A DNA stretch of 28,109 bases from Candidatus Omnitrophota bacterium (GTDB lineage: Bacteria; Omnitrophota; Omnitrophia; Omnitrophales; Aquincolibacteriaceae). The DNA lies in NCBI GenBank assembly GCA_016196565.1, contig JACPXK010000008.1:1-28109 (forward strand), read 5' to 3'. Positions 8,117 through 16,063 of the stretch are shown one piece after another. The notes beneath the pieces were generated by a model that was given only the letters and a program-made list of their open reading frames with translations, made no database searches and was not told the origin of the DNA. Made by a program: the position numbers and the translations under genes. Numbering within the stretch: the stretch's first letter is position 1; each line of letters begins with the position of its first letter.

Positions 8117-8542
8117 ATGCCGGCTTCCAAAACAAAATTAAAAATTTATTCCGACGGCGGAGCCCGCGGCAATCCGGGCCCGGCCGCGATCGGGGTTTTA
8201 ATCTGTAATAGTAGAGGCGAAGCGCTCAAAGAACATCATGAAGTCATCGGAGAGGCCACGAATAATGTGGCGGAATATACCGCGGTGATTGTCGGTTTGG
8301 AGCTTGCTCAAAATCTGGGGGCCGAAGAAATTGATTATTATGTCGACAGCGAACTGGTCGCCCATCAGCTTTCCGGGAAATACCGGGTGAAAACCCCGCA
8401 TATTCTTGCCCTTTTCAGGCAGGTCAAAGAGAAAGAAAAATTTTTCAAACATATTACTTTTACCCAGGTGCCGCGTACTCACGAAAAAATCCGGTATGTG
8501 GACAAACTGGTCAATCAGGTTCTGGACCGGGAAGGGTATTAA
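8117..8542 (+). CDS. ribonuclease HI family protein
   Basis: A 141-residue RNase H-fold protein that would cleave the RNA strand of RNA-DNA hybrids. The opening YSDGGARGNPGPAAIG carries catalytic Asp13. The other expected acidic residues are Glu53 (NNVAEYTA), Asp77 (YYVDSELV) and Asp129 (RYVDKLVNQ), so the DEDD set is complete. It lacks the basic-protrusion insert of classical E. coli RnhA and looks like the shorter YpdQ/RnhA-like COG0328 proteins. The ATG has no Shine-Dalgarno site. The next gene starts 17 bases after the stop and is probably co-transcribed. Confidence 0.92.
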   Translation: MPASKTKLKIYSDGGARGNPGPAAIGVLICNSRGEALKEHHEVIGEATNNVAEYTAVIVGLELAQNLGAEEIDYYVDSELVAHQLSGKYRVKTPHILALFRQVKEKEKFFKHITFTQVPRTHEKIRYVDKLVNQVLDREGY

Positions 8543-8559
8543 TTCAAGGAGGAGGTTTT

Positions 8560-8916
8560 ATGCCTTATCTATGGACGGCGATCATCGGCTTTTTAGGGGG
8601 AATTTCCAGCGGGCTTTTCGGAGTCGGAGGAGGCGTTCTTTTTGTCCCGTTGATGATTTTACTCCTGAAATTTGAATCTCATCTGGCGATCGGAACTTCG
8701 TTGGCCGTGATTGTTCCGACAGCTTTAATCGCAGCCTTTCGTAATTTTCATGCCGGTATGATTGACTGGCGCACGGCTTTGATTCTCTCTTTATTCGCCA
8801 TTGGCGGTGCTTGGTTAGGAGTTGGACTGTCTTTGAAAATTGAAGCAGAAAGTTTAAAACGTTATTACGCCATTTTTCTCATGATTTTGTCCCTTAAAAT
8901 GTTCTTTCAGAAATAA
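8560..8916 (+). CDS. TauE/SafE family membrane protein, half-length
   Basis: At 118 residues with about four hydrophobic segments, this is half the usual ~250 aa of TauE/SafE (COG0730) sulfite/sulfonate exporters. It carries the family's signature near the start: GISSGLFGVGGGVLFVP (residues 14-30), then HLAIGTSLAVIVPTA. The full-length family consists of two homologous halves, so this single-repeat form would have to dimerise. A strong ribosome site (AAGGAGGAGG) precedes the ATG and the frame ends cleanly in FFQK, so it is probably not a truncated gene. The substrate is unknown. Confidence 0.85.
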   Translation: MPYLWTAIIGFLGGISSGLFGVGGGVLFVPLMILLLKFESHLAIGTSLAVIVPTALIAAFRNFHAGMIDWRTALILSLFAIGGAWLGVGLSLKIEAESLKRYYAIFLMILSLKMFFQK

Positions 8917-8933
8917 AACGCGAAAGCTATACT
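8905..8933 (+). promoter_or_regulatory. candidate promoter of the ccs-bc operon
   Basis: TTTCAG (8905-8910), 17 bases and TATACT (8928-8933). It overlaps the end of the TauE-like gene and would give a ~65-base leader to the TTG start at 9005. Confidence 0.4.
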
Positions 8934-9004
8934 AATCCCTAACCCCGCCGACTTATCGTAGGCAGAATCAACATTTTCAATATGGATAGTGAGGAGTTTC
9001 TTCT

Positions 9005-10795
9005 TTGAGCTTTAGCGCCTTACAGGATCACAAATCCGGTTGGATTGTCCGCATTCCTTACCGTATTTTCAAGATGGCCGCTTCCCTTAAGCTGGCGCTT
9101 TTTGTTCTCTTCTCCCTCATGATTTGTCTTGCCGCCGGCACCTTTGTCGAATCCGCGCACGGCGCCACCGCATCTCGCCTTATGGTTTACGATTCAATTT
9201 GGTTCCGCGCGCTTTTGTTTCTTCTTGGCCTTAACGTCGCCGCCGCCGCGCTCGACCGTCTTCCGTGGAAAACCAAACATGTGGGATTTGTGATCACGCA
9301 TTTGGGCATTATCATCATTCTTATCGGATCTTTTGTGACGCGGGAATTTATGGTGGATGGGCAAATCATGCTGGCCGAAGGCGAAACCGAAAGTTTTATT
9401 ACCCTCCCCAAGCCTCTTCTTTATATTTTCTCTGAAAATTCGAAAAAGGACTGGCTTATTCCCATTCCGGAAAAGCCGTTTGCCTGGCAGGGTAAAGAAA
9501 ATCTTTCGGATGAAAAAAATGCCGGGCTTCCGCTGAAAATGTCAATTCTCTCTAATTTCCCGAAAGCCCGATTGCAAGAAAGTTGGGCGAGCGCTTCCGC
9601 CGGCCCTTCCGCTTTAAAAGTGACACTTCATAATTCTTTTATGAATGAAACGTTCTGGCTGGTAGAAAATGATCCCACGCTAGGCGAAATTCAGGCCGGA
9701 CCGGCAAAATTAAAATTTACCCATGAGCTTTTAAAAGAAAATACGCTATCCGCCGCCAAAACCGAATATTTGGAATTTCAATTCGAAAAAAATAATGTTC
9801 AAATTCCTCTTCAAGAGAAAACAAAACTTCCCGCTGTTTTTAAACTCGAAAACACCCCTTACCGTGTGACTCTCACAAGACTTTTTAAAAATGCCGTGAT
9901 CCGCGGCAGGGAACTTATTGAGAAGGAAGCAGAAGGCGCTGCAGAAAAAAAGGATAATCCGGCGGCGGAATTAATCTTGGAAGGAAACGGGCTGCAAGAA
10001 AAACATACGGTTTTTGCCCGTTATCCGGATTTTCCGACCATGCACGGCCTTAAACCCAGTGCGGCCGGGGCCAAAATATTCTACCGGTTCCCCGACGGTG
10101 GGTCGCGGGATGAAACCCATGAACTGCGCTTTGTGAAAAAGGACGGAGAACTCATTTATCAAATTCAAAGCGGAATGAATATTGTTTCCAACAAGGCCAT
10201 GTTTTCTGAAGAAGTCGCGACGGGGTGGATGGATTTAAAATTTCGTGTGGAGCAATATTTGCCTCACGCGCAAAGAAACCGGGTATTTACTCCCGAGTCC
10301 AATCAAGCTGAAGGGGAAGAGGTTTTTCCCGCTCTCCAGCTGCAATTAGAAAATGAATCCGAAAAGAAAACCCTTTGGATCGGTCAAGGACTTCGGGAGG
10401 CCGTGGAGATGGGAGAAAACCGTTACCTCTTCCTTTACGGCCAGAAAAGAATTCCGGCCGAGTTCCGTTTAAAATTGAAAGATTTCCGGGTGGAAAATTA
10501 TCCGGGAACGAGTAAGCCGGCCAGTTTTGAAAGCGATGTCATCCTTATCGATGACATGCGCGGCACGACTCGTGAAGCCAATATTTCCATGAACGAGCCG
10601 CTGGTCCATCGCGGTTTCCGTATTTATCAATCCGGTTATCAGCAAAATCAGGGCCAGCCCGAGGTTTCGATTTTTTCCGTAGGCCGTGATCCGGGCGTTC
10701 CCATAAAATATATTGGAACTATCATCATGATCACAGGGATTATCCTCATGTTTTATATACGCCGTTTTTCGTCTAATGCGGGAAGGATTGTATGA
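9005..10795 (+). CDS. ccsB: cytochrome c biogenesis protein ResB/CcsB
   Basis: A 596-residue System II (Ccs) component that works with CcsA to deliver heme to apocytochromes c at the outer face of the membrane. Residues ~20-110 carry three membrane segments with ASLKLALFVLFSLM, TFVESAHG and HVGFVITHLGIIIILIGSFV. A large periplasmic domain follows, and then the ResB ending NEPLVHRGFRIYQSGYQ, with a last membrane helix (KYIGTIIMITGIILMFYI). The TTG start is supported by GAGGAG (8991-8996) 8 bases upstream; no earlier ATG is in frame. The stop overlaps the ccsA start by 4 bases (ATGA), so the two are translationally coupled. Eight heme sites in the downstream cytochrome explain the need for this system. 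Confidence 0.93.
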   Translation: MSFSALQDHKSGWIVRIPYRIFKMAASLKLALFVLFSLMICLAAGTFVESAHGATASRLMVYDSIWFRALLFLLGLNVAAAALDRLPWKTKHVGFVITHLGIIIILIGSFVTREFMVDGQIMLAEGETESFITLPKPLLYIFSENSKKDWLIPIPEKPFAWQGKENLSDEKNAGLPLKMSILSNFPKARLQESWASASAGPSALKVTLHNSFMNETFWLVENDPTLGEIQAGPAKLKFTHELLKENTLSAAKTEYLEFQFEKNNVQIPLQEKTKLPAVFKLENTPYRVTLTRLFKNAVIRGRELIEKEAEGAAEKKDNPAAELILEGNGLQEKHTVFARYPDFPTMHGLKPSAAGAKIFYRFPDGGSRDETHELRFVKKDGELIYQIQSGMNIVSNKAMFSEEVATGWMDLKFRVEQYLPHAQRNRVFTPESNQAEGEEVFPALQLQLENESEKKTLWIGQGLREAVEMGENRYLFLYGQKRIPAEFRLKLKDFRVENYPGTSKPASFESDVILIDDMRGTTREANISMNEPLVHRGFRIYQSGYQQNQGQPEVSIFSVGRDPGVPIKYIGTIIMITGIILMFYIRRFSSNAGRIV

Positions 10796-12513
10796 ATACG
10801 ATTGCCGTTGCCCGTCGCTTGGGTGCTGGGCTCGCAATGACAATAACCATTTTAATTTTGAGTACTTGCCATTCTTTTTCTTACGCTGCATCTTCTTCAG
10901 CGATAGAAATTCTCGAACAAATTCCGGTTCAGCATGCCGGACGTGTCAAACCCTTTCAAAGCTTTGCACAAGAAGCGGTGCTTTATGTGACCGGGAAAAA
11001 AGTATTCGCGAAAACGCCTCCGGCCAAATTGGTTTGGGCTTGGATGTTAGAACCCGAAAAATGGAATACCCAGCCCATGATTCCCGTATCTCATCCCGGC
11101 CTGCAAAAAGACTTTGGCCTGATGCTCATTAATCATCGCGTATCGGCCGAAGTGGTGCTTGGCCATCATGCCTTTTTGGAACAAGTGGAAGATGCCATCG
11201 GCAAGCGGCAGAAAAAAGAAAAATTGCCGCTTCTCGAACAAAAACGCATCGAAGTTTATGAGCGCGCGCTTTTCTTTCGCGAAATCGGAGAAGGAAATCT
11301 GCCGGGATGGATTGCCCATCCGGAAAACCCGTCTGCCGGCTGGCTTCCTTTTCAGGGCATGCTAAGCGAAGAGGGAAAGCAAACGCTTGCCGGATTTTTT
11401 TCGGAAGATAAAATCACGAGAGTTTCCAATGCCCTCAAAGACACCCTGACAACGTTACAACAAAATTCCGGATCGGGGGAATCGGTTCAGGCGGCGCGCG
11501 AATTTTCCCTTTCCTTGGAGGCCCTTTTCGCCGATCGCGGCATTGCCTTGGACCGGAAAATTCTCTCCATGGAAATGACTTATAACCGTTTGCATCCTTT
11601 CGGCTGGGCATGGAAACTTTACCTTATCAGCGTTTTTCTTTCTTTGATTTTTGTAGCCCTAACAAAAAGGAGCCTGGCACCAAGGGGCCTGGCCCCTTTT
11701 GGGTTGGCGATTTTTCTGGCCGGATTTTTCATGCATTCCTACGGTTTTTATTTGCGCTGCCAAATCGCGGGAAGACCTCCGGTGACGAATATGTATGAAT
11801 CCATGATTTGGGTCTCTTGGGCCGTCATTTTATTTTCTTTGATCTTAAGTTTAATTTACAAATCGGTTCTTATCCGTAATACAGCTGCGGTGGTCGCAGG
11901 CTTGGCCCTGCTTCTTGCCGAGGGATTTCCCGTCGTGCTGGACCCCACCATTTCGCCGCTTGTGCCGGTTCTCAGAAGCAATTTATGGCTCACGATTCAT
12001 GTGCTCACGATTACTTTAAGCTACGGCGCTTTTTTGCTGGCCTGGGGACTGGGACATGCTGTTCTCGCAAGCTACGCATTTTCTAAAAACGAAGAAACCT
12101 CCCTTAAACTTTCAGGCTATCTTTACCGCGCGCTTCAAATCGGTGTAATTTTACTGGCCGCCGGAACTGTTTTGGGCGGGGTATGGGCAAGTTATTCCTG
12201 GGGACGTTTCTGGGGATGGGACCCTAAAGAAACCTGGGCTTTGATCGCACTTTTGGGTTATTTAACCGTTCTTCACGGCCGGTTTACCGGATGGCTGGGA
12301 CCTTTCGGCATTGCTCTCAGTTCCGTGATTGCGTTTTTAGGTGTTGTGATGGCCTGGTACGGGGTTAATTATGTTTTGGCGGCCGGCCTTCATAGTTATG
12401 GATTCGGAACCGGCGGTCTTCATTATGTCCTTTTAGTCATTTTGGCCGATTTGGGCTTGATCGGTTTTTTGGCGATCATGCACAAACATAAATCAAGATT
12501 GATTGCCTCCTAA
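10792..12513 (+). CDS. ccsA: cytochrome c biogenesis protein CcsA with N-terminal extension
   Basis: A 573-residue heme-handling membrane protein of the CcsA/CcmC (HMD) family. The last ~300 residues hold the multi-helix core with the tryptophan-rich WGWDPKETW motif (474-482) and candidate external heme ligands His403 (TIHVLT) and His534 (HSYGFG). Residues ~1-260 are a signal/anchor segment plus a soluble, probably periplasmic domain, as in the long CcsA forms of other System II bacteria. It overlaps ccsB by 4 bases. Oddly, residues ~293-303 between the first and second core membrane segments (RSLAPRGLAPF) are encoded by two REP-like palindromes that keep the frame. Confidence 0.92.
   Translation: MNTIAVARRLGAGLAMTITILILSTCHSFSYAASSSAIEILEQIPVQHAGRVKPFQSFAQEAVLYVTGKKVFAKTPPAKLVWAWMLEPEKWNTQPMIPVSHPGLQKDFGLMLINHRVSAEVVLGHHAFLEQVEDAIGKRQKKEKLPLLEQKRIEVYERALFFREIGEGNLPGWIAHPENPSAGWLPFQGMLSEEGKQTLAGFFSEDKITRVSNALKDTLTTLQQNSGSGESVQAAREFSLSLEALFADRGIALDRKILSMEMTYNRLHPFGWAWKLYLISVFLSLIFVALTKRSLAPRGLAPFGLAIFLAGFFMHSYGFYLRCQIAGRPPVTNMYESMIWVSWAVILFSLILSLIYKSVLIRNTAAVVAGLALLLAEGFPVVLDPTISPLVPVLRSNLWLTIHVLTITLSYGAFLLAWGLGHAVLASYAFSKNEETSLKLSGYLYRALQIGVILLAAGTVLGGVWASYSWGRFWGWDPKETWALIALLGYLTVLHGRFTGWLGPFGIALSSVIAFLGVVMAWYGVNYVLAAGLHSYGFGTGGLHYVLLVILADLGLIGFLAIMHKHKSRLIAS
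11664..11700. repeat. REP-like palindrome pair inside ccsA
   Basis: AAGGGGCC-T-GGCCCCTT (11682-11698) is a perfect inverted repeat around one base. Immediately before it, AGGAGCC-T-GGCACC (11668-11681) is a near-perfect relative of the same design. The second resembles the GGTGCC-T-GGCACC palindromes dispersed in many bacterial genomes. Both lie within the reading frame. Confidence 0.55.
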
Positions 12514-12517
12514 AAAC

Positions 12518-13381
12518 ATGATAAATTCGCCTCTTAAAAAAGATTCCGGCCGAAAGCTTTTTTTTGGTCTTTTTATTTTTCCTCTTTTAATCGCCGTGGG
12601 CATGGCGGTGCTTCTTTGCACGGTCGTGCTTCTGACACGCGAAGTGGAAACGCCGGAATCTTTGATCATGGCCATTAAAACCGGTTCGCCGAGCAAACGT
12701 TGGCAAAAGGCTTTTGAACTTTCCAACGAGCTCAATCAAGGCCGGGGAATGATACGGTCCGAAGGAGTGATGAAAGAAATTATTCACATCCTTACGGAGC
12801 GCGAAGAATACGACATCCAGACACGTTCTTATATGGCCATTGCTTTAAGCCGGTTTGAAGAGCCGGAAGTGGTTTCGGTCCTTCGTGAAGCCTTAAAGGC
12901 AGAACCGGAACCTGAGGTTCAGCTTCATTTAATATGGGGACTGGGGATTCGGGGAGCCAAAGAAGCGGTAGACGATATTCTTCCTTACCTTAAAAGTGAA
13001 CGGGAAGATATACGAAAAATGGCCGTGTACGTGCTTGGGGTTTTGCAGGATAAAAAAGCCGCCAAACCGCTTGAAAATTTACTCGATGATGAATCGCGGG
13101 ATGTCCGGTGGAATGCTGCGCTCAGTTTGGCGCGGCTTGGAAGCGATGCCGGCTATCCTGTTTTGGTCAAGATGCTTGACCGTGAAGCCTTGAAAAATTA
13201 TGAAGGGCTGCCGGAAGATAAAATCGAAGAAATTATGGTCAATGCGACTAAAGGAATGGCGCTTCTTGGCCGTAGCGATTCTTTAACTATTTTGAACCAG
13301 CTGGCTAAAGGCGATTCCAGTTTGAAAGTCCGCCAGGCTGCGTTGGAAGCTTTGCAGTATCAAAATCAGAAAGTTCGTTGA
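12518..13381 (+). CDS. membrane-anchored HEAT-repeat protein
   Basis: A 287-residue protein with one N-terminal membrane anchor (about residues 14-36, FFGLFIFPLLIAVGMAVLL), then 5-6 HEAT/PBS-lyase-type helical repeats. Repeats show patterns such as DDILPYLKSEREDIRKMAVYVLG and PLENLLDDESRDVRWNAAL, each ~30 residues. Such repeats are protein-binding scaffolds; no catalytic residues are expected. ATG 12518 was chosen over an in-frame TTG at 12503, which would overlap ccsA; neither has a clear ribosome site. It sits between ccsA and the Rieske gene and its TGA overlaps the next ATG by one base. It is therefore probably an assembly or structural partner of the bc complex (inference). Confidence 0.85.
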   Translation: MINSPLKKDSGRKLFFGLFIFPLLIAVGMAVLLCTVVLLTREVETPESLIMAIKTGSPSKRWQKAFELSNELNQGRGMIRSEGVMKEIIHILTEREEYDIQTRSYMAIALSRFEEPEVVSVLREALKAEPEPEVQLHLIWGLGIRGAKEAVDDILPYLKSEREDIRKMAVYVLGVLQDKKAAKPLENLLDDESRDVRWNAALSLARLGSDAGYPVLVKMLDREALKNYEGLPEDKIEEIMVNATKGMALLGRSDSLTILNQLAKGDSSLKVRQAALEALQYQNQKVR

Positions 13382-13995
13382 TGAACGAAGAAAACGAAAT
13401 TCCTCCGGCGCAACCGCCCGCTATTCCAAAACCGGTAACTCCTGCGGCGTCAGCTTCACCGGCACCAGCCGCCGCAGCAGCTGTGAAACCCGCCGGCGGT
13501 CCGGCTTCTCCCGAACGCCGTCAATTCGTATTCACCTGGTTAAAACTTGCATGGATTTCTTTTGCTTTGGCGACGGGCGCGGCTTTATCCACCGTCCTTC
13601 GCTTCTTATATCCCAATGTTTTATTCGAGCCCAAGACTTCCTTTAAAGCCGGCCGCCCTGACGATTATGAAATCGGAAAAGTGGATTTGAGATGGATGGA
13701 TAAATTCGGGGTTTGGATTGTCCGGACGGCGGAAGGCATGTACGTTCTTTCTACCGTGTGCACGCATCTGGGCTGCCGTCCCAGCTGGCTGGAGGGGGAA
13801 CAAAAATTCAAATGCCCGTGTCACGGAAGCGGATTTTATAAAACCGGAATTAACTTTGAAGGGCCGGCCCCGCGCCCCTTGGAAAGGTTTAGAATTTCTT
13901 TGGCTGACGATGGGCAAATTTTTATCGATAAAAGCAAAAAATTTCAGCAGGAAAAGGGCGAATGGAACGATCCCGAAAGTTTTCTTACTCTTTAA
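13381..13995 (+). CDS. Rieske [2Fe-2S] subunit of the bc complex
   Basis: A 204-residue quinol-oxidising iron-sulfur subunit. A Pro/Ala-rich N-terminus (8-44) precedes a single membrane/Tat-like anchor (about 49-75, ERRQFVFTWLKLAW). The soluble Rieske fold follows, with both cluster boxes intact: CTHLGC (127-132) and CPCHGS (145-150). The ligands are Cys127/His129 and Cys145/His148, and the disulfide cysteines Cys132/Cys147 are present. An adjacent in-frame TTG at 13378 is an unlikely start; the ATG overlaps the previous stop (TGATG), implying coupling. It is followed 22 bases later by the cytochrome b gene. Confidence 0.96.
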   Translation: MNEENEIPPAQPPAIPKPVTPAASASPAPAAAAAVKPAGGPASPERRQFVFTWLKLAWISFALATGAALSTVLRFLYPNVLFEPKTSFKAGRPDDYEIGKVDLRWMDKFGVWIVRTAEGMYVLSTVCTHLGCRPSWLEGEQKFKCPCHGSGFYKTGINFEGPAPRPLERFRISLADDGQIFIDKSKKFQQEKGEWNDPESFLTL

Positions 13996-14017
13996 TTAAA
14001 CGCGAGGAATAGTTTTT

Positions 14018-14872
14018 ATGGCTGATACTCCCAATCCGGAAATGAAACCCAAAAAGAAATTCCCGTTCAATTTAATTCCGGAATTAAAAATGCCCAGTTT
14101 TAGTTTCAAGGATTTCCGGTTAAAGACTCAAGTCGGAAAATCCATGTTCCGGCACGGTTATAGCGATGATGACCGGGATCGCGCCCAAACGGTTTTGACC
14201 AATGTTTTCTTTCACCTTCATCCCATTAAAGTCAAAAAATCCGGCGCGCGTTTTGGTTTTACCTGGTGTGCCGGCGGACTTTCCTTTTTTGTTTTTCTCA
14301 CGCTTGTGGTGAGCGGAATCCTTCTTATGTTCTATTACCGGCCTACGGTCGAACATGCCTACAATGATATTGTGGCCATGCGTGAGCACGTGCCTTTCGG
14401 AATTATGCGCGAGCTTCACCGTTGGGGTGCTCATGCCATGATCATTACGGTTTGGCTTCATATGTTCCGGGTTTTTATGACGGGATCTTATAAGCCGCCC
14501 AGGGAATTCAATTGGGTGATCGGGGTGATTTTGCTCGTGCTCACCATGCTTCTCAGCTTTACGGGATATCTTTTGCCTTGGGATCAGCTGGCGATGTGGG
14601 CCATTACCGTGGGCAGCAACATGGCGCGCGCCACGCCTTTTCTCGGCCATGAGGGGCCGGGGGCAGCTCTTCTAAAACTCGGCGATATTCAACTCATTCA
14701 TTCAGGAAGCGATGTGCGCTTCGCGCTTTTGGGGGGCCGTTTTGTGGGGGCCGGCGCGCTTTTGCGGTTTTATATTTTGCATTGTGTGGCCATTCCCGTA
14801 GTGGTTGTTATTTTGATGGCCGTTCATTTTTGGCGTATTCGAAAAGACGGGGGCATCAGCGCCCCTCTTTGA
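14018..14872 (+). CDS. cytochrome b (b6-type, N-terminal four-helix subunit)
   Basis: A 284-residue diheme membrane subunit that oxidises and reduces quinone within the bc complex. It has an N-terminal soluble extension (~80 residues, Lys/Pro rich), then four hydrophobic helices. Heme ligand pairs are His134/His148 in helix B (ELHRWGAH...WLHMF) and His255/His270 in helix D. The 14- and 15-residue spacing is the cytochrome b6 pattern rather than the 14/14 of mitochondrial cytochrome b. The [15 protein letters not shown] segment is the Qo-side cd region. The protein ends in [14 protein letters not shown], a normal end for the split form. A GAGGAAT ribosome site precedes the ATG. Confidence 0.95.
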   Translation: MADTPNPEMKPKKKFPFNLIPELKMPSFSFKDFRLKTQVGKSMFRHGYSDDDRDRAQTVLTNVFFHLHPIKVKKSGARFGFTWCAGGLSFFVFLTLVVSGILLMFYYRPTVEHAYNDIVAMREHVPFGIMRELHRWGAHAMIITVWLHMFRVFMTGSYKPPREFNWVIGVILLVLTMLLSFTGYLLPWDQLAMWAITVGSNMARATPFLGHEGPGAALLKLGDIQLIHSGSDVRFALLGGRFVGAGALLRFYILHCVAIPVVVVILMAVHFWRIRKDGGISAPL

Positions 14873-14875
14873 CAT

Positions 14876-14960
14876 CGTCATCTGGCCTTCGGCCTCAGCC
14901 CATGACTTTCATTAAATTATTAAATGGGAAGTCAGGGCAGTCCTTTAGGGCAGAATGACG
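14876..14960. repeat. 85-bp imperfect palindrome (REP/MITE-like) between the cytochrome b genes
   Basis: The ends CGTCATCTGGCC (14876-14887) and GGGCAGAATGACG (14948-14960) are imperfect inverted repeats of 12-13 bases. An inner stem pairs CCCATGACTTTCATT with AATGGGAAGTCAGGG, with small bulges. The element fills the gap between the two genes and stops just before the next ribosome site. Confidence 0.6.
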
Positions 14961-14974
14961 CGAGGATTTTTTAT

Positions 14975-16057
14975 ATGATCGAAGCTTTCAAAGAAGCGGT
15001 TAACGCTTTTTCTTCGCCGGTCACGATTTTTTCCAGCACCATCGTGGTCTTCGCGCTTTTCATGATTTTTCCCAAACAAACGACCTCCAAACCGTTCGGC
15101 ATTGCTTTGCTTCTTCTTGTTTTGGCATTTTTTGGTGTTGGATTAGGAGACAAACACTTCCGCACGATTGTGACCGCCGCAGACAATGTTCCGATTGTGG
15201 CCATGCTTTTTATTTTCGGTTATTTCACCTGGTATGCCTTGAGAAAAGGCGTGATCAATGATGAGCGGGTTCAAGCCGGCAAGCCGACCATGGAAAAAGA
15301 AGAAGCCGAACAAAAGGTCATGGTTTTTCCTTACCTTATTTATATTGAATTTGTGGTGGCCCTTTTTTATTCCATCGGTCTCGTGCTTTGGTCCATTTTT
15401 CTTAAAGCCCCCCTGGAAGAGCCGGCCAATCCGGGAGATTCGCCCAATCCTTCCAAAGCGCCGTGGTACTTTTTGGGCCTTCAAGAAATGCTGGTGTATT
15501 ATGATCCCTGGATTGCCGGGGTTTTGCTTCCTACTTTGATTATTCTCGGCCTTTGCGCCATTCCTTATATCGATAATGATCCCAAAGGTTCCGGTTTTTA
15601 TTCCTTCAGGGAAAGACGCTGGCCCATTATCCTTTTTCTTTTCGGATTTTGGATTCTCTGGATTCTTTTGATTATTACCGGAACCTTTTTGCGCGGACCG
15701 AACTGGAATTTTTTCGGGCCCTTCGAAACTTGGGATGTTCACAAAGTGGTTCCGCTTCTCAACGTCAATTTATCGGAATTTGTTTTCATCAAATGGCTGG
15801 GGACAGGGCTTCCCACGCTATGGTTTATCCGGGAACTTCCGGGCATTGCCCTCGTCTTTCTTTATTTCATGGTGCCGCCGCCCCTTTTAGCCAAAGGCCC
15901 CTTGAAAAAATTTTATGAAAAAGTCGGGGCCGTCCGATACAGCGTTTTGATGTTCCTTCTTTTAAGCATGCTGGCACTGCCGATCAAAATGTATTTACGC
16001 TGGGCGTTTAATCTGAAATATCTCGTGGCCATCCCGGAATTCTTTTTTAACATTTAA
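14975..16057 (+). CDS. cytochrome b subunit-IV-like protein with N-terminal extension
   Basis: A 360-residue membrane protein corresponding to the C-terminal half of cytochrome b (subunit IV). Residues ~140-185 show PANPGDSPNPSKAPWYFLGL, the Qo-site region, with APWY at the position where most complexes have PEWY. About 110 residues with three hydrophobic helices precede this core, and further helices follow, making it about twice the size of plastid subunit IV. The frame is open from an ATG at 14924, inside the palindrome. ATG 14975 is preferred because GAGGA (14962-14966) lies 8 bases upstream. It ends 6 bases before the octaheme cytochrome. Confidence 0.93.
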   Translation: MIEAFKEAVNAFSSPVTIFSSTIVVFALFMIFPKQTTSKPFGIALLLLVLAFFGVGLGDKHFRTIVTAADNVPIVAMLFIFGYFTWYALRKGVINDERVQAGKPTMEKEEAEQKVMVFPYLIYIEFVVALFYSIGLVLWSIFLKAPLEEPANPGDSPNPSKAPWYFLGLQEMLVYYDPWIAGVLLPTLIILGLCAIPYIDNDPKGSGFYSFRERRWPIILFLFGFWILWILLIITGTFLRGPNWNFFGPFETWDVHKVVPLLNVNLSEFVFIKWLGTGLPTLWFIRELPGIALVFLYFMVPPPLLAKGPLKKFYEKVGAVRYSVLMFLLLSMLALPIKMYLRWAFNLKYLVAIPEFFFNI

Positions 16058-16063
16058 AAATCC

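Noticed and set aside
14120..14650. Long minus-strand frame opposite cytochrome b, and similar ones at 15143-15742 and 16706-17350
   Set aside because: They are antisense to well-identified genes, have His/Lys-rich or low-complexity products, and show no family signature.
14924..14974. Upstream start for the subunit-IV-like gene
   Set aside because: It lies within the palindrome and has no ribosome site; ATG 14975 has GAGGA at proper spacing.
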